A stretch of 34,693 nucleotides of DNA from Clostridia bacterium (GTDB lineage Bacteria > Bacillota > Clostridia > Christensenellales > DTU072): assembly GCA_017403145.1 (NCBI GenBank), contig JAFQOO010000006.1:1-34693 (forward strand), in the 5' to 3' direction. Both the position numbers and the translations under genes were made by a program. Below the pieces are notes generated by a model, which did not search any database, was not told the origin of the DNA, and was given only the letters and a program-made list of their open reading frames with translations. This document shows positions 1 through 7,816 of the stretch, piece by piece (the first letter of the stretch is position 1; each line of letters opens with the position of its first letter).

Positions 1-202
1 CGCAAGTGATATTGCTACGCAGTTATATTTGCCTAACGGCAAGTTAAGGATTTATTTAATATAACTTTGGCGAGAGCCAAAATACCACGCCAACGGCATA
101 TCACTTTTAGCCACAAGGCTAAAAATATAACTTATATAAAATTAACTTTTGTGGATAAGAAAAGCACACTACATTTCACTTTTAGTGAAGTATAGTGTGC
201 TA
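1..202 (-). repeat. Multi-hairpin dispersed repeat, copy S1 (truncated by window start)
   Basis: Read on the minus strand, this stretch opens with an 18-pair hairpin at 163-201 containing one C-A mismatch. A string of short hairpins follows, including TTTTAGCC/GGCTAAAA and TTGCC/GGCAA types. They are joined by short AT-rich linkers resembling GTTATAT or ATATCAC. The same order of elements recurs in inverted orientation at 19446-19757. Several stems differ between the copies by paired changes. No convincing coding sequence lies inside it. The rest of the gene-free stretch, 203-304, shows nothing else I can support. Confidence 0.8.
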
Positions 203-304
203 CTCTTTTATTATGGATAAAAATCCCTAAGAGGAACTGCCATAAACGCGCCTTTTTATTTGCTCTTATTCCTATTATAAAATGGCTTTACCATCTCTTC
301 TGCT

Positions 305-1057
305 TTACGCCAATAATACGTCTAGTAGCAACATCACGCAAAAGCCGAACAGCAAGGCGTAGGTCGCCCCCCTTTCCGCTCCGTGCGCGTGGGTTTCCGG
401 TATCATTTCATCACTCACTACGTATAGCATAGTACCACCGGCAAAGGCTAGTGCGAATGGTAGAATTGCGGTAGAAATACTTACCGCAAAGTAGCCTATC
501 AACGTTCCTACAACCTCGACGAGTCCCGTTAAAAGAGCAATAAGCAAGGTTTTACCTTTGCTTACTCCCGCGCTTAGCATAGGAGCTATTATCACCATAC
601 CTTCGGGGATGTTTTGTAAAGCTATACCACCTGCGATTATTAGCGCTTGGTTTACGTCGCCGGAGCCAAAGCCTACGCCCGCTGCGATGCCCTCGGGAAG
701 ATTGTGTATCGCTATTGCCATAACGAAAAGCAGTACGCGATTTAGATTGGTTTTGTTATGTTCCTCTATATCGGGACCTATCATTTTGTGCAAGTGCGGA
801 ACCAGCTTATCAATAAGGTTTAGGCATAACGCTCCTGCAAAAATTCCGCCTATGGTAAATAATAGCTTGTATTTCCCACCAAACTCTAAAGAAGGTACAA
901 TTAGCCCCATTACCGCAGCTGCAAGCATAACTCCTGCCGCAAAAGCAAGAACTATATCGGAAAACTTATGCGATAGATTCTTGAATAAGAAGCCTATCCC
1001 CGCGCCTATGAACGTCGCACCGCCCACTCCCAAAGCTGTTAGAAGAACTATTTCCAT
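305..1057 (-). CDS. ZIP family divalent metal transporter (ZupT-like)
   Basis: This 250-residue integral membrane protein likely imports Zn2+ or other divalent metals across the cytoplasmic membrane. The two ZIP signature helices are visible as HNLPEG (residues 118-123) and QNIPEG (148-153), whose His, Asn and Glu side chains form the metal site in this family. About eight hydrophobic segments and the length fit bacterial ZIP proteins. The start has an AAGGTGA ribosome binding site. It is the last gene of a three-gene operon, 10 bases after the sugar symporter stop. The substrate cannot be told from sequence alone, and its link to sugar transport is unclear. Confidence 0.88.
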   Translation of the reverse strand: MEIVLLTALGVGGATFIGAGIGFLFKNLSHKFSDIVLAFAAGVMLAAAVMGLIVPSLEFGGKYKLLFTIGGIFAGALCLNLIDKLVPHLHKMIGPDIEEHNKTNLNRVLLFVMAIAIHNLPEGIAAGVGFGSGDVNQALIIAGGIALQNIPEGMVIIAPMLSAGVSKGKTLLIALLTGLVEVVGTLIGYFAVSISTAILPFALAFAGGTMLYVVSDEMIPETHAHGAERGATYALLFGFCVMLLLDVLLA

Positions 1058-1067
1058 ACTTCACCTT

Positions 1068-2504
1068 TTATTCTTCTTGTTGGGTTGCGTTTAGTATATC
1101 GGTTGTTGCTATATCAGCAACCTTTTTACCTAGCTTTTCGGCTATTTCCGCAACCTCTTTCTTACCTAGATTATATACTAGGAAAAATGCTATTAACATT
1201 AGTACCGAGCCGGCAAGCATAAGTCCCGCCGCCACCTTTACCATACTTGCGGATACTCCGGGAGCTTGTGCCGATATGGGATTTGCTTGGGGATTATATC
1301 CTACCGCTTCCATACAAAGCAAGGGTAGAGAAAGGGCTACACCTTGGGAAATCTTGCGGAACAAGGAATACATTGCGTATACGCTACCCTCTTCGCGCAC
1401 TCCCGTTTTAACCTCTTGATAGTCGATACAATCGTTTACCATTGCCCAAACCAGCAAATTGAACAATCCACCACCCGCTTGAATTAGGGCTAGTGCTACA
1501 ATATATATAGCGGAGCCCGTTGCATTTGCGGGAATAGGTACTACTAGGGCAACCAAAGCGCCTATTGCGGAAAGAGCAAGAGGTGCGCCAACGGAAAGTC
1601 TGGTGCCGAACCTCTTTACGATTTTGGAAGCAAAAGGTATGAGTACAACTAGCGGTAAATAACTTATAAAGCTAGAAACTGTTACCATTATTCCCGCCTC
1701 GCCAAAGTGGGTTTGGAATAACCACTTGGTTGTTTGAGAGCTGGACATTAAGAACACAATCTGTGCAAATGATGCAAGGCATAGTCCAAGTAACGGCCTA
1801 TTCTTCAAGAAGCCTTTGAGCGTTCTCAAATAGTTTACCTTTTCGCGCTTTTCTTCTGGAACGGATACTCTTTCGGTAGTGAGTTTAACGCAAAGAGCAT
1901 ATGCACCAAATGCTATAGCTCCCATAACTATGCCCACCCAAATAAGGCGATTACCTATTATATCGTTGTTCTTGTCGTAGATAATCATTGGGAGTAACAT
2001 ACATAATACTCCACCTATGCCGGCGCCGATGCTTCTCCAAGTAGAAAGCTGTGTTCTTTCTACCGCATCACCCGTTATTGCGCTACTCAAAGCACCATAG
2101 GGAACGTTTAGTAACGTGTAACAAATATCCCACAACAAATAGGTAACGATACATACTGCTATTTTTACCCACGTTTGTGCTTCGGGAATGGGTAAAAATA
2201 CGAGTGCCCCGGAAACCACCAAACCGATAGAACCTATTTTTATCCAGGGTTTAAACTTGCTTTTGCCCTTACCTATTTTGACGTTATCCATAATACCGCC
2301 CATAATAGGGTCGTTTATACCATCCCAAATCTTGGTAAGTATTATAATTACCGCCCAAGCCGCCGCCGGAATCCCGATATATTGGGTATAAAAGTCTGCC
2401 ATATAACTGGAAATCAGCGCAAAACTCATATTGCAACCGAAATCGCCCATAGCATAGCCTATTTTATCGCGCCAACCGAATTTAGGTGTTTCATTTGTAG
2501 TCAT
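1068..2504 (-). CDS. GPH-type sugar:cation symporter (MFS_2, MelB-like)
   Basis: A 478-residue protein with about twelve membrane segments, of the glycoside-pentoside-hexuronide:cation symporter family. Such proteins take up glycosides or oligosaccharides with H+ or Na+. The N-terminal region (WRDKIGYAMGDFGCN) and the segment WDGINDPIMGG match the family pattern, including the conserved Asp residues of the first helices. The ATG follows a GAGGT ribosome binding site. It lies 22 bases after the SGNH hydrolase stop and just before the ZIP transporter, so the three are probably cotranscribed. Pairing with a secreted or surface hydrolase suggests uptake of a deacylated glycan fragment, but the substrate is inference. 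Confidence 0.88.
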   Translation of the reverse strand: MTTNETPKFGWRDKIGYAMGDFGCNMSFALISSYMADFYTQYIGIPAAAWAVIIILTKIWDGINDPIMGGIMDNVKIGKGKSKFKPWIKIGSIGLVVSGALVFLPIPEAQTWVKIAVCIVTYLLWDICYTLLNVPYGALSSAITGDAVERTQLSTWRSIGAGIGGVLCMLLPMIIYDKNNDIIGNRLIWVGIVMGAIAFGAYALCVKLTTERVSVPEEKREKVNYLRTLKGFLKNRPLLGLCLASFAQIVFLMSSSQTTKWLFQTHFGEAGIMVTVSSFISYLPLVVLIPFASKIVKRFGTRLSVGAPLALSAIGALVALVVPIPANATGSAIYIVALALIQAGGGLFNLLVWAMVNDCIDYQEVKTGVREEGSVYAMYSLFRKISQGVALSLPLLCMEAVGYNPQANPISAQAPGVSASMVKVAAGLMLAGSVLMLIAFFLVYNLGKKEVAEIAEKLGKKVADIATTDILNATQQEE

Positions 2505-2526
2505 AAGTTACCTCTTTGTTTGATAG

Positions 2527-3264
2527 TTATGATAGATATGGTTTAAGTATTCTAGACCAAACGACGAAACCTCCCGCATTTAGGTGTAACCCGTCGTCGC
2601 TGTAGGCTTTGTCAAGGTTGTTTTCCGTGCCTAGAAGAGCCGGATAAATATCCACGAAGGTTGCGCCCTCCTCTTCCACAAGCTCCTTTATTTTAGCGTT
2701 TACGCTTTGTATTTTGACGTTATTTAGAGCAGTATTTTGGTCGGAATAGCTTTCGAAGACCTCGTTTTGCGGGATAATAGATATGCAATAAAGCTCCACT
2801 CCCGGTAAATTTTGCTTTATCGATTTTATTATCTTATTATAGTTGTTGATTATATAATTTTCGCTCCTACCACCGTCCACGTCGTTGGTTCCTATCATTA
2901 GCACTACTTTACTAGGCTCTATATCAAATAGAGAAACTTGTAGTCTATTGAGAACTCCGTCCGTTGTATCTCCGCTTATGCCCCTATTGTAGCAAGCAAG
3001 CGGAAGGTCTGCATAATAGTCGTCAAGAGGACAAAGGTCGGTTATAGAGTCGCCTATAAAAGCTATTTGACCTTTAGCAAGATTAAAGTTTTGCACTCTA
3101 AACGCCTCGCATTTTTCGTCGTAGTAATATTTCAATTCGTTCCCCTCCTCGTTTTCTTTTGGCTTTAAGCCGAGCGCTAATCCCACCACGATAACCGCAA
3201 TTACAAGTATTGCAATCACACCCAAATATATAGCGTCTTTTTTACCAAGTTTAGTCTTATTCAT
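2527..3264 (-). CDS. Membrane-anchored SGNH/GDSL hydrolase
   Basis: A probable esterase, 245 residues from the chosen start. Residues 11-33 form one uncleaved N-terminal membrane anchor, so the catalytic domain should face outward. Block I is GDSITD (71-76, nucleophile Ser73), block II has Gly in NRGISGDT (93-100), block III is GTND (125-128), and block V is SDDGLHLN (222-229) with the catalytic Asp and His227. I chose the ATG at 3264 because AGGAG lies 8 bases before it. An upstream in-frame ATG at 3294 falls inside the promoter. It heads the operon with the sugar symporter, which fits removal of acyl groups from carbohydrates; the substrate is unknown. Confidence 0.85.
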   Translation of the reverse strand: MNKTKLGKKDAIYLGVIAILVIAVIVVGLALGLKPKENEEGNELKYYYDEKCEAFRVQNFNLAKGQIAFIGDSITDLCPLDDYYADLPLACYNRGISGDTTDGVLNRLQVSLFDIEPSKVVLMIGTNDVDGGRSENYIINNYNKIIKSIKQNLPGVELYCISIIPQNEVFESYSDQNTALNNVKIQSVNAKIKELVEEEGATFVDIYPALLGTENNLDKAYSDDGLHLNAGGFVVWSRILKPYLS

Positions 3265-3284
3265 AAACAATTCTCCTATATGAT

Positions 3285-3313
3285 ATAATACCACACCTTA
3301 TGCGTGCGCGCAA
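3285..3313 (-). promoter_or_regulatory. Promoter of the SGNH hydrolase/symporter/ZIP operon
   Basis: On the minus strand TTGCGC (3308-3313) and TATTAT (3285-3290) are separated by 17 bases. They lie about 20 bases upstream of the chosen ATG at 3264. Confidence 0.55.
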
Positions 3314-3315
3314 GA

Positions 3316-3343
3316 TAGAAAAAGCACTCCTTTTGGAGTGCTT
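3316..3343 (-). terminator. Intrinsic terminator after the 316-residue gene
   Basis: A perfect 9-bp stem (AAGCACTCC at 3322-3330, its complement at 3335-3343) has a four-base loop. On the minus strand it is followed by a short T run. An identical stem recurs at 5396-5417. Confidence 0.75.
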
Positions 3344-3424
3344 AACTATAAAACCTGCTTTTTACAAACATAAGGGTTCCTATCCTCTTTGTCTTTTTAA
3401 TAATTACCCACGGGTATCGCCTGT

Positions 3425-4375
3425 CTACTTTAGGTTTTCGCCAAAAACTATAAGTATAGACCCATCTTTTTGCGCTTCTGCATATCCACTTACGTAAAGA
3501 AAATCTTCTTCCATTCCTTGCTCATGTTTCCCGTTGTTTGATTCAATTTCTGGAACTAGAATTCTTTCTTCCGTTATTAACCCCCATCCCGCACTTTGAT
3601 AGGTAACGTACAAATGGCAAACGTCTATCTCTTCTTTTCCTTTTCCACACAACCGCTTTTTTAGAACTTTTTCCATAGGTGCTTTGGTAGTATCATATAC
3701 GTATGAATCCCTTATAGCATTGTTTTCTTTATCCAACTTTATTTTTAAACGTCCGCTTTTTATTTTTCTTAACAAATAATCGGAGTCCATTTCTAATTCT
3801 TTATGAAAAATCAAGTCTATCTCTTCTATTTCATCTTGATAGACATCAAAACTATCACAGTTTTCAAAATCTATGCAAATTTTTTCAACGTTACTTTTGG
3901 TTACGTTCGTTACGTTAATTTTATAATGCTCTCCATTTGCACTACCATACGTTTTGTTCCCTTGGAACTTTAAGACCAGATATCCCTCATCCATCCAAGC
4001 GATTATATCTCCATAAACCTCATTGCTCCAATTATTACTATCGAAAAATCTAACGCAATAAATTCCGCCTTCATTAACACAACGATTTTCTATATAGGTT
4101 TTCCTATCTTTTACATATTCTTTTCTGTTATAAAGAGAACAACTATCGTACTTTTTGCCTCTTTTATCAATTTTACACCTAATAAATCCTCCATTACAAA
4201 ATGGAGAAAAGCCTTGTCTACTTCTTATTAACGTGTCGCAAAAAGAAAATTCCTTGTCCACTATTTCTCTTCCGCCAAGTGTTAAAAAATCCCCGTTCCT
4301 AAAAAGTAATTGCACTTGAGAAATATGCTTTATCATTTTATTATTTTTCTTCAAATATACGTATTCGTAACTCAT
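3425..4375 (-). CDS. Hypothetical protein, 316 residues
   Basis: I do not recognise this protein. It is soluble by appearance, with no signal peptide or membrane segment, and is rich in Lys, Glu and aromatic residues with about nine cysteines. The N-terminal half has short beta-like stretches such as GDFLTLGG; the C-terminal half is charged. The start is well supported by GAGGAGGGAGG six bases or so before the ATG. The ATG overlaps the TGA of a small frame-disrupted reading frame (4372-4514), an arrangement typical of translationally coupled genes. A terminator follows at 3316-3343. Being on the strand with clear signals supports a real gene, but nothing indicates a function. Confidence 0.7.
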   Translation of the reverse strand: MSYEYVYLKKNNKMIKHISQVQLLFRNGDFLTLGGREIVDKEFSFCDTLIRSRQGFSPFCNGGFIRCKIDKRGKKYDSCSLYNRKEYVKDRKTYIENRCVNEGGIYCVRFFDSNNWSNEVYGDIIAWMDEGYLVLKFQGNKTYGSANGEHYKINVTNVTKSNVEKICIDFENCDSFDVYQDEIEEIDLIFHKELEMDSDYLLRKIKSGRLKIKLDKENNAIRDSYVYDTTKAPMEKVLKKRLCGKGKEEIDVCHLYVTYQSAGWGLITEERILVPEIESNNGKHEQGMEEDFLYVSGYAEAQKDGSILIVFGENLK

Positions 4376-4514
4376 TTTACACCTCCCTCCTCTTTTTTAC
4401 TCTTGCCCAGTTCGTTTATGGGCGTTACATCAACCACGTTTGCCGGTGAGCGGTTACAATGTATACGTCGCTAAATATCTTTTCTAAATAACGTTTTTGA
4501 TGTGCGTTTTCCAT
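4372..4514 (-). pseudogene. Possible frameshifted small gene upstream of the 316-residue gene
   Basis: An ATG at 4514 opens a frame reading MENAHQKRYLEKIFSDVYI before stopping early. The next frame over continues as DVTPINELGKSKKEEGG and ends in a TGA overlapping the following ATG. Joining the two would give about 47 residues. The total length is not a multiple of three, as expected for a one-base loss near 4440. The coupled stop/start and coding-like composition suggest a decayed small gene. It could equally be noncoding leader sequence. Confidence 0.3.
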
Positions 4515-4654
4515 ACCGCTTAATATTTATATATTAAAACAATCCCTGCTCTTTTGCAATACTCAAAATTTATGGTGTCCCTAAACGGGGACAGGATAAA
4601 TAATTTTTTATCGGCTTTTTCTAAATTTCATTAGAGATTTTTCCTGTTTTTTGG
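4376..4654. other. Gene-free stretch with two short inverted repeats
   Basis: Apart from the putative frameshifted small ORF, this stretch holds GCCCA/TGGGC near 4405-4424 and TGTCCC/GGGACA (4576-4581 and 4588-4593). Neither has a clear T tract on the relevant strand. I see no RNA gene. Confidence 0.4.
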
Positions 4655-4811
4655 TATAATTGTGGCGTAGAAATGCTACCACGAGAGTGATGTAGCCTAG
4701 TCATATCCGCGGCAGTTGGGTATGGTTAAACCAAGCGTTTCGCTCGGTCCTCTCTGTAAAATACGACGTCGTTTTTCTGCCCGAATTACGTTGTCAAAGG
4801 AGGTCTATGCT
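4655..4811 (+). promoter_or_regulatory. Promoter and long, probably structured 5' leader of the 82-residue gene
   Basis: An extended -10 (TATAAT, 4655-4660) is followed by about 145 untranslated bases before the ATG at 4812. The leader can form several stems: GTG..GTAG with CTAC-CAC near 4667-4680, CCAAGCG/CGCTCGG around TTT (4731-4747), and GGCAG (4711-4715) with CTGCC near 4778. It also carries the palindrome ACGACGTCGT running into T residues near 4764-4777, which could act as an attenuator. It ends in a strong AAAGGAGGT ribosome binding site. I do not recognise a known riboswitch class. Confidence 0.45.
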
Positions 4812-5060
4812 ATGAAACGCGTACTATCAGGTTGTGTTCTTCAAACCCTTGTCTTCTTGCAACGAGACGACTGCGAACTAACAAAAGAAGAGCAACTCGC
4901 ACTAAACCGCGAAGAGGTTGTAAAATACAAGAGAGAACTTGAAAAGAACCGCACTCGTTACCAACTTCTTGCAGTTGAAGAACAAGAAGATTCATCTATT
5001 ATCGTTCACGTAAGAAAACATTTGAACGCAAACACCGACGTCAGTGAATATTTTAACTGA
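4812..5060 (+). CDS. Hypothetical small protein, 82 residues
   Basis: I chose the ATG at 4812 because AAAGGAGGT lies directly upstream at 4797-4803. An in-frame upstream ATG at 4716 would start inside the structured leader. The N-terminal 15 residues are mildly hydrophobic (VLSGCVLQTLVF) and the rest is a charged, probably helical segment rich in Glu, Arg and Lys, ending in NTDVSEYFN. There is no catalytic motif that I recognise. A 13-bp hairpin follows the stop. The long leader with strong signals makes this very likely a real, regulated gene, but its function is unknown. Confidence 0.65.
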   Translation: MKRVLSGCVLQTLVFLQRDDCELTKEEQLALNREEVVKYKRELEKNRTRYQLLAVEEQEDSSIIVHVRKHLNANTDVSEYFN

Positions 5061-5062
5061 CA

Positions 5063-5093
5063 ACTTTAACCGCCCTAAATGGGCGGTTAAAGT
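5063..5093 (+). terminator. Strong hairpin after the 82-residue gene
   Basis: A perfect 13-bp stem ACTTTAACCGCCC (5063-5075) with its complement at 5081-5093 and a 5-base loop starts two bases after the stop codon. No long T tract follows, so it may be a partial terminator or mRNA stabiliser between this gene and the one at 5108. Confidence 0.55.
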
Positions 5094-5107
5094 CGTTAAA
5101 GGACCAT

Positions 5108-5371
5108 ATGATAAATTTTATTAAATCCGAAATACAAAAACTATACGAGACAAACCCTAACGTTAATATAAGCATTAAAAAAACACAACCCAAAGCTTTA
5201 ACACAAAGCACTCCCGCGGTAATCAACGGAGTTTATAGAAACATATTCCAAATAGAAAAAAACTATAACGGACACCCTTGTCGACAAACCTTTCAATATG
5301 CCGACGTTTTAAGTGGCAACGTGATTATAAAGGAATTGAATTTTACCCCTATTACAAACGTTAAAAAATAG
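5108..5371 (+). CDS. Hypothetical protein, 87 residues
   Basis: A small soluble protein of unknown function, preceded by AAAGGA at a proper distance from the ATG. The composition is beta-prone, with many Asn, Thr and Val, and it has no membrane segment or recognised motif. It follows the 82-residue gene by 47 bases with only a hairpin between them, so the two may be coexpressed. A bidirectional terminator follows at 5396-5417. Confidence 0.55.
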   Translation: MINFIKSEIQKLYETNPNVNISIKKTQPKALTQSTPAVINGVYRNIFQIEKNYNGHPCRQTFQYADVLSGNVIIKELNFTPITNVKK

Positions 5372-5395
5372 GGCTTTATGTTTATAATAAATAAA

Positions 5396-5417
5396 AAGCA
5401 CTCCTTTGGGAGTGCTT
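5396..5417. terminator. Bidirectional terminator between convergent genes
   Basis: The stem AAGCACTCC/GGAGTGCTT has a TTTG loop, A-rich sequence on the left and T-rich sequence on the right. It serves both the 87-residue gene (plus) and the 159-residue gene (minus). The stem matches the one at 3322-3343. Confidence 0.75.
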
Positions 5418-5421
5418 GCTT

Positions 5422-5901
5422 TTAGTCTTTCTTCAAGAGAGCAACGTATCGTTGCAATACAACGTCATAGGTTAAAAAGTCATTCCCCGACTCTATTACC
5501 TGTTGAAGAATATCCCCATCTTCTTTGGATATGTATCCCGGTGAAATATTGTCTATATCCGCAGGCTCTACGTCGATATCACTTTCTTCTGGTAGTACAC
5601 AATTATCGTCTAGACTCATATAGAAATCCATATAGCTTAGCTCTTCGCCATTAGGTCCGGAATATACTAGTGCCATTATCATACCCCAAAAACGCCAACT
5701 AGCTCTAAAACAAGTTCCGTCGGAAAAAACCGGCACGCCCGTCATTGCCGATTGATGGTCTTGTCCGGCAAAGACGTAATCGTTTTCGCTAATTTCGTTA
5801 GCAATAAGTCCAACTATTTTCATCAATTCGTCGCCTTGATAGGCTCTAGTAGGATAATCGCAATCAAAATCCGCCCAGCCTACAATTCTTAAATCTTCCA
5901 T
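5422..5901 (-). CDS. Hypothetical acidic protein, 159 residues
   Basis: I do not recognise this protein. It is soluble, strongly acidic (runs such as EESDIDVEPADID) and rich in aromatic residues in the middle (ASWRFWG). It has no signal peptide. The ATG has a rich purine stretch (AGAAAGGAGAAGG) just upstream, a good ribosome binding site. Small acidic stand-alone proteins of this kind are often immunity or regulatory proteins, but no neighbouring toxin supports that here. Confidence 0.6.
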   Translation of the reverse strand: MEDLRIVGWADFDCDYPTRAYQGDELMKIVGLIANEISENDYVFAGQDHQSAMTGVPVFSDGTCFRASWRFWGMIMALVYSGPNGEELSYMDFYMSLDDNCVLPEESDIDVEPADIDNISPGYISKEDGDILQQVIESGNDFLTYDVVLQRYVALLKKD

Positions 5902-6116
5902 AACCTTCTCCTTTCTCTTTGATAGTAATAATATAATACAAAGTTTCTAATAATACAAGACTGATTTTTTTGGGTTGGGGTTGCCCTTTTTCGATTTAGA
6001 TGGATATAAAAACATAAGTCGTGCCGAAGGCGGGGGCGCGAAAGAATGTCTTGCTCTTTTGATATAATAATCAATTATATTGCTTGCACATAAATGCTAT
6101 ATAAGTAATTCAAACA
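5902..6116. other. Gene-free stretch left of the island
   Basis: AT-rich intergenic sequence with no gene I can support. It contains one GC-rich island at about 6020-6040 that matches the 3' end of tRNA-Leu (listed separately). Confidence 0.5.
6021..6034 (-). other. Possible distal attachment-site remnant: copy of the tRNA-Leu 3' end
   Basis: On the minus strand these bases read CCCGCCTTCGGCAC. This is exactly the T-stem/acceptor 3' end of the tRNA-Leu gene at 15764-15850, in the same orientation. Such a direct repeat of a tRNA 3' end is the usual footprint of integration into that tRNA. The match is only 14 bases, with weaker similarity beyond, and it sits in a GC-rich patch, so chance or an old decayed tRNA fragment are possible. 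Confidence 0.35.
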
Positions 6117-6263
6117 CAAGTGCTTTGCACTTGCTTTCGCCAGGTTTTTGCCCAAGCAAAATGCCAAGCAATTGGCTATAATGTGAGCAATGCGAACTAT
6201 CATTCGAACAAAGTGAGTCAATGCAAAAACTACTGCAGCCGTTTTGCTAAAGCAAACGGGATG
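6117..6263 (-). repeat. Structured intergenic repeat, copy R1
   Basis: The core, 6131-6232, matches 17150-17251 in inverted orientation with a single difference over 102 bases. It is bounded by two hairpins, CAAGTGC/GCACTTG (6117-6133) and one at 6236-6263. These differ from those of copy R2 by mostly compensating changes. Internal hairpins GCCAA/TTGGC and TTTGC/GCAAA are shared. Confidence 0.85.
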
Positions 6264-7784
6264 CTCCCCACCATAGGCACAAAAAAAGAAAAGCAAGCCT
6301 TTTAGACTTGCTTTCATTTTTTGGTGCAGTGAGTGATGATAAATCCGAACCAAATGCCTCTTCGATTTCGGCAAAGGTGATTGTTTTTGTGCCTTCCTTG
6401 TAATTGAATGTAATGACCAAGTAATCGTCGAACAGATAGATCGCGTTGACAAAACTATCGATCAGACGGCGGCGGTGGTCAAGCTGTTTCATATTGAGCT
6501 TGCGGTACTTGATAAGATACGCGAGTATATCTTCTTTTGTAACCGTAGGTTTCGCAATTTCTGCTTTGAGAATCTGCACCGAGATCTCGCTCTTTTCGGC
6601 TTCAAGCTGCTCAAGACGTTGCTTGGTGGATGCGGTCAGAATTCCCGCTTAATGGCGTTGACGAGATTGTCAATGCCTTTTTCTATTTCATCAAGCTGCT
6701 TGCGAAGAATCGGGAGCGTGCTGCTCTCGGCATTGAGCTTGGCAATCAGCATATCTGCAAGTCTGTTGAGAAATTCATCGTCAAAGATGAACTTCTGAAT
6801 GAGCAGGATCACCACTTCTTCGATCCATTTTTTCTTGATCGTTTTCTTTTTGCACGTTCCACCCTTTCGTGTTCCTCGGCACTTGTAATAGCGGTGAACT
6901 TCCGTCGTATGACTTGTTCCGCTCTCGCCCGTGATAAGACATCGACAGTAACCGCAAAACCGTTTTGTTGTTAGCAGATATTCGTCCTCTGCTTTATGCT
7001 TGGCGGGAGCCTTCTTGTTCGCGGCGGCTCGCTCTTGTACTTGCTCAAACAACTTGGCAGGAACGATGGCGGGAATTCCGTTGGGAATAACCACGTCACG
7101 GTATTGATACTCGCCAATATATCGGCGGTTGTGTAACATTCGCGTCACGGTGTTGAGGCTGATCTTCGTTCCTCTGACGGTACGGATGCCTTTGATGTTT
7201 AGATCGTCGGTGATCTCCTGCATCGTTGCGCCCTTTGCGTATTTCTTGAATGCGTCAAGCACAGCAGGGGCGGCGACAGGGTCAACTTGGAAGAACTGAT
7301 TTTCATCAACTGTATATCCGATGGGAAGTGTACCGCCGTTGTATTTGCACTTGAGCGCGTTCTCGGTCAGACCTCATACTACTTTCTCGGAGAGCTCCGC
7401 CGAGTAGTATTCCGCTATGCCTTCAAGCACCGATTCAAGCAGAATGCCCTCGGAGCCTTCGGAAATGGATTCGGTTGCTGATATGACCTTCACGCCATTC
7501 TTACGAAGCAAATACTTGTAGTGCGCCGAGTCAACACGGTTGCGCGAAAATCTATCGAGCTTCCATACAATGACAACATCAAACTTTTTCGCCGCACTAT
7601 CCTTTATCATTTTTAAAAAGTTCGGGCGGTCGTCTGTCTTAGCTGATAGAGCTCGGTCTATATACGGCTCAAGCAAGGTGATGTCGTTCTTCTTTGCAAA
7701 GGCTTGACATTCACGAAGCTGACCTTCGATGGATTCCTCTCGCTGATTGTCCGAGGAATAGCGAGCGTATATTACTCCTGTCAT
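6247..7784 (-). pseudogene. Large serine recombinase (TnpX/resolvase type), broken
   Basis: A site-specific serine recombinase of roughly 500 residues, the likely integrase of the island. The catalytic domain begins with VIYARYSSD (nucleophile near Ser10) and carries LDRFSRNR. The recombinase domain and a zinc ribbon (FCGYC...YYKC) follow, then a coiled-coil/C-terminal part. Two lesions are visible. An in-frame TGA at 7374-7376 stands where the family has Arg (reads KVV-stop-GLTENA). A one-base loss in a C run at 6644-6646 shifts the frame, ending one piece at 6636; the continuing frame reads ILTASTKQRLEQLE. Downstream of about 6290 the frame runs into chromosomal repeat R1, so its natural C-terminus may depend on the integration site. 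The element is probably no longer self-mobile. Confidence 0.88.
6277..6316. other. Probable left boundary of the serine-recombinase element
   Basis: On the minus strand the recombinase end meets a hairpin (CTTGC near 6292-6312) and then TTTTCTTTTTTTGTG. Repeat R1 starts just beyond. The R2 copy sits in the same way directly behind the tRNA-Pro terminator. The right end, behind tRNA-Leu, has TTTCTTTTTGTG. These T-rich strings are candidate attachment cores, although their T runs differ in length. Confidence 0.35.
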
Positions 7785-7798
7785 TGACTCTCATTTCT

Positions 7799-7814
7799 GT
7801 CACGATAACGTGAC
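7799..7814. promoter_or_regulatory. Inverted repeat upstream of the recombinase
   Basis: GTCACGATAACGTGAC is a 6-bp inverted repeat around four bases, 15 bases before the recombinase ATG and next to the stop of the preceding gene. It could be an operator or a small hairpin limiting recombinase translation, whose own ribosome binding site is weak. Confidence 0.35.
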
Positions 7815-7816
7815 GA

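Noticed and set aside
558..1094. 178-residue plus-strand frame opposite the ZIP transporter
   Set aside because: Shadow of the strongly supported minus-strand gene, with no ribosome site.
4576..4593. TGTCCC/GGGACA hairpin as terminator or REP element
   Set aside because: A six-base stem without a T tract, and only one copy noticed; too little to support a call beyond an inverted repeat.
5422..5901. Immunity protein of a toxin pair
   Set aside because: Only general acidity suggests it; no toxin gene is adjacent.
6075..6452. Long open frames across repeat R1 on both strands
   Set aside because: They have no ribosome sites, run through hairpins and overlap the recombinase tail. The sequence is better explained as a noncoding repeat.
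7374..7376. Recoded TGA (Trp, Gly or selenocysteine) in the recombinase
   Set aside because: The family has Arg there, other genes in the window do not need recoding, and a second lesion follows downstream, so decay is simpler.
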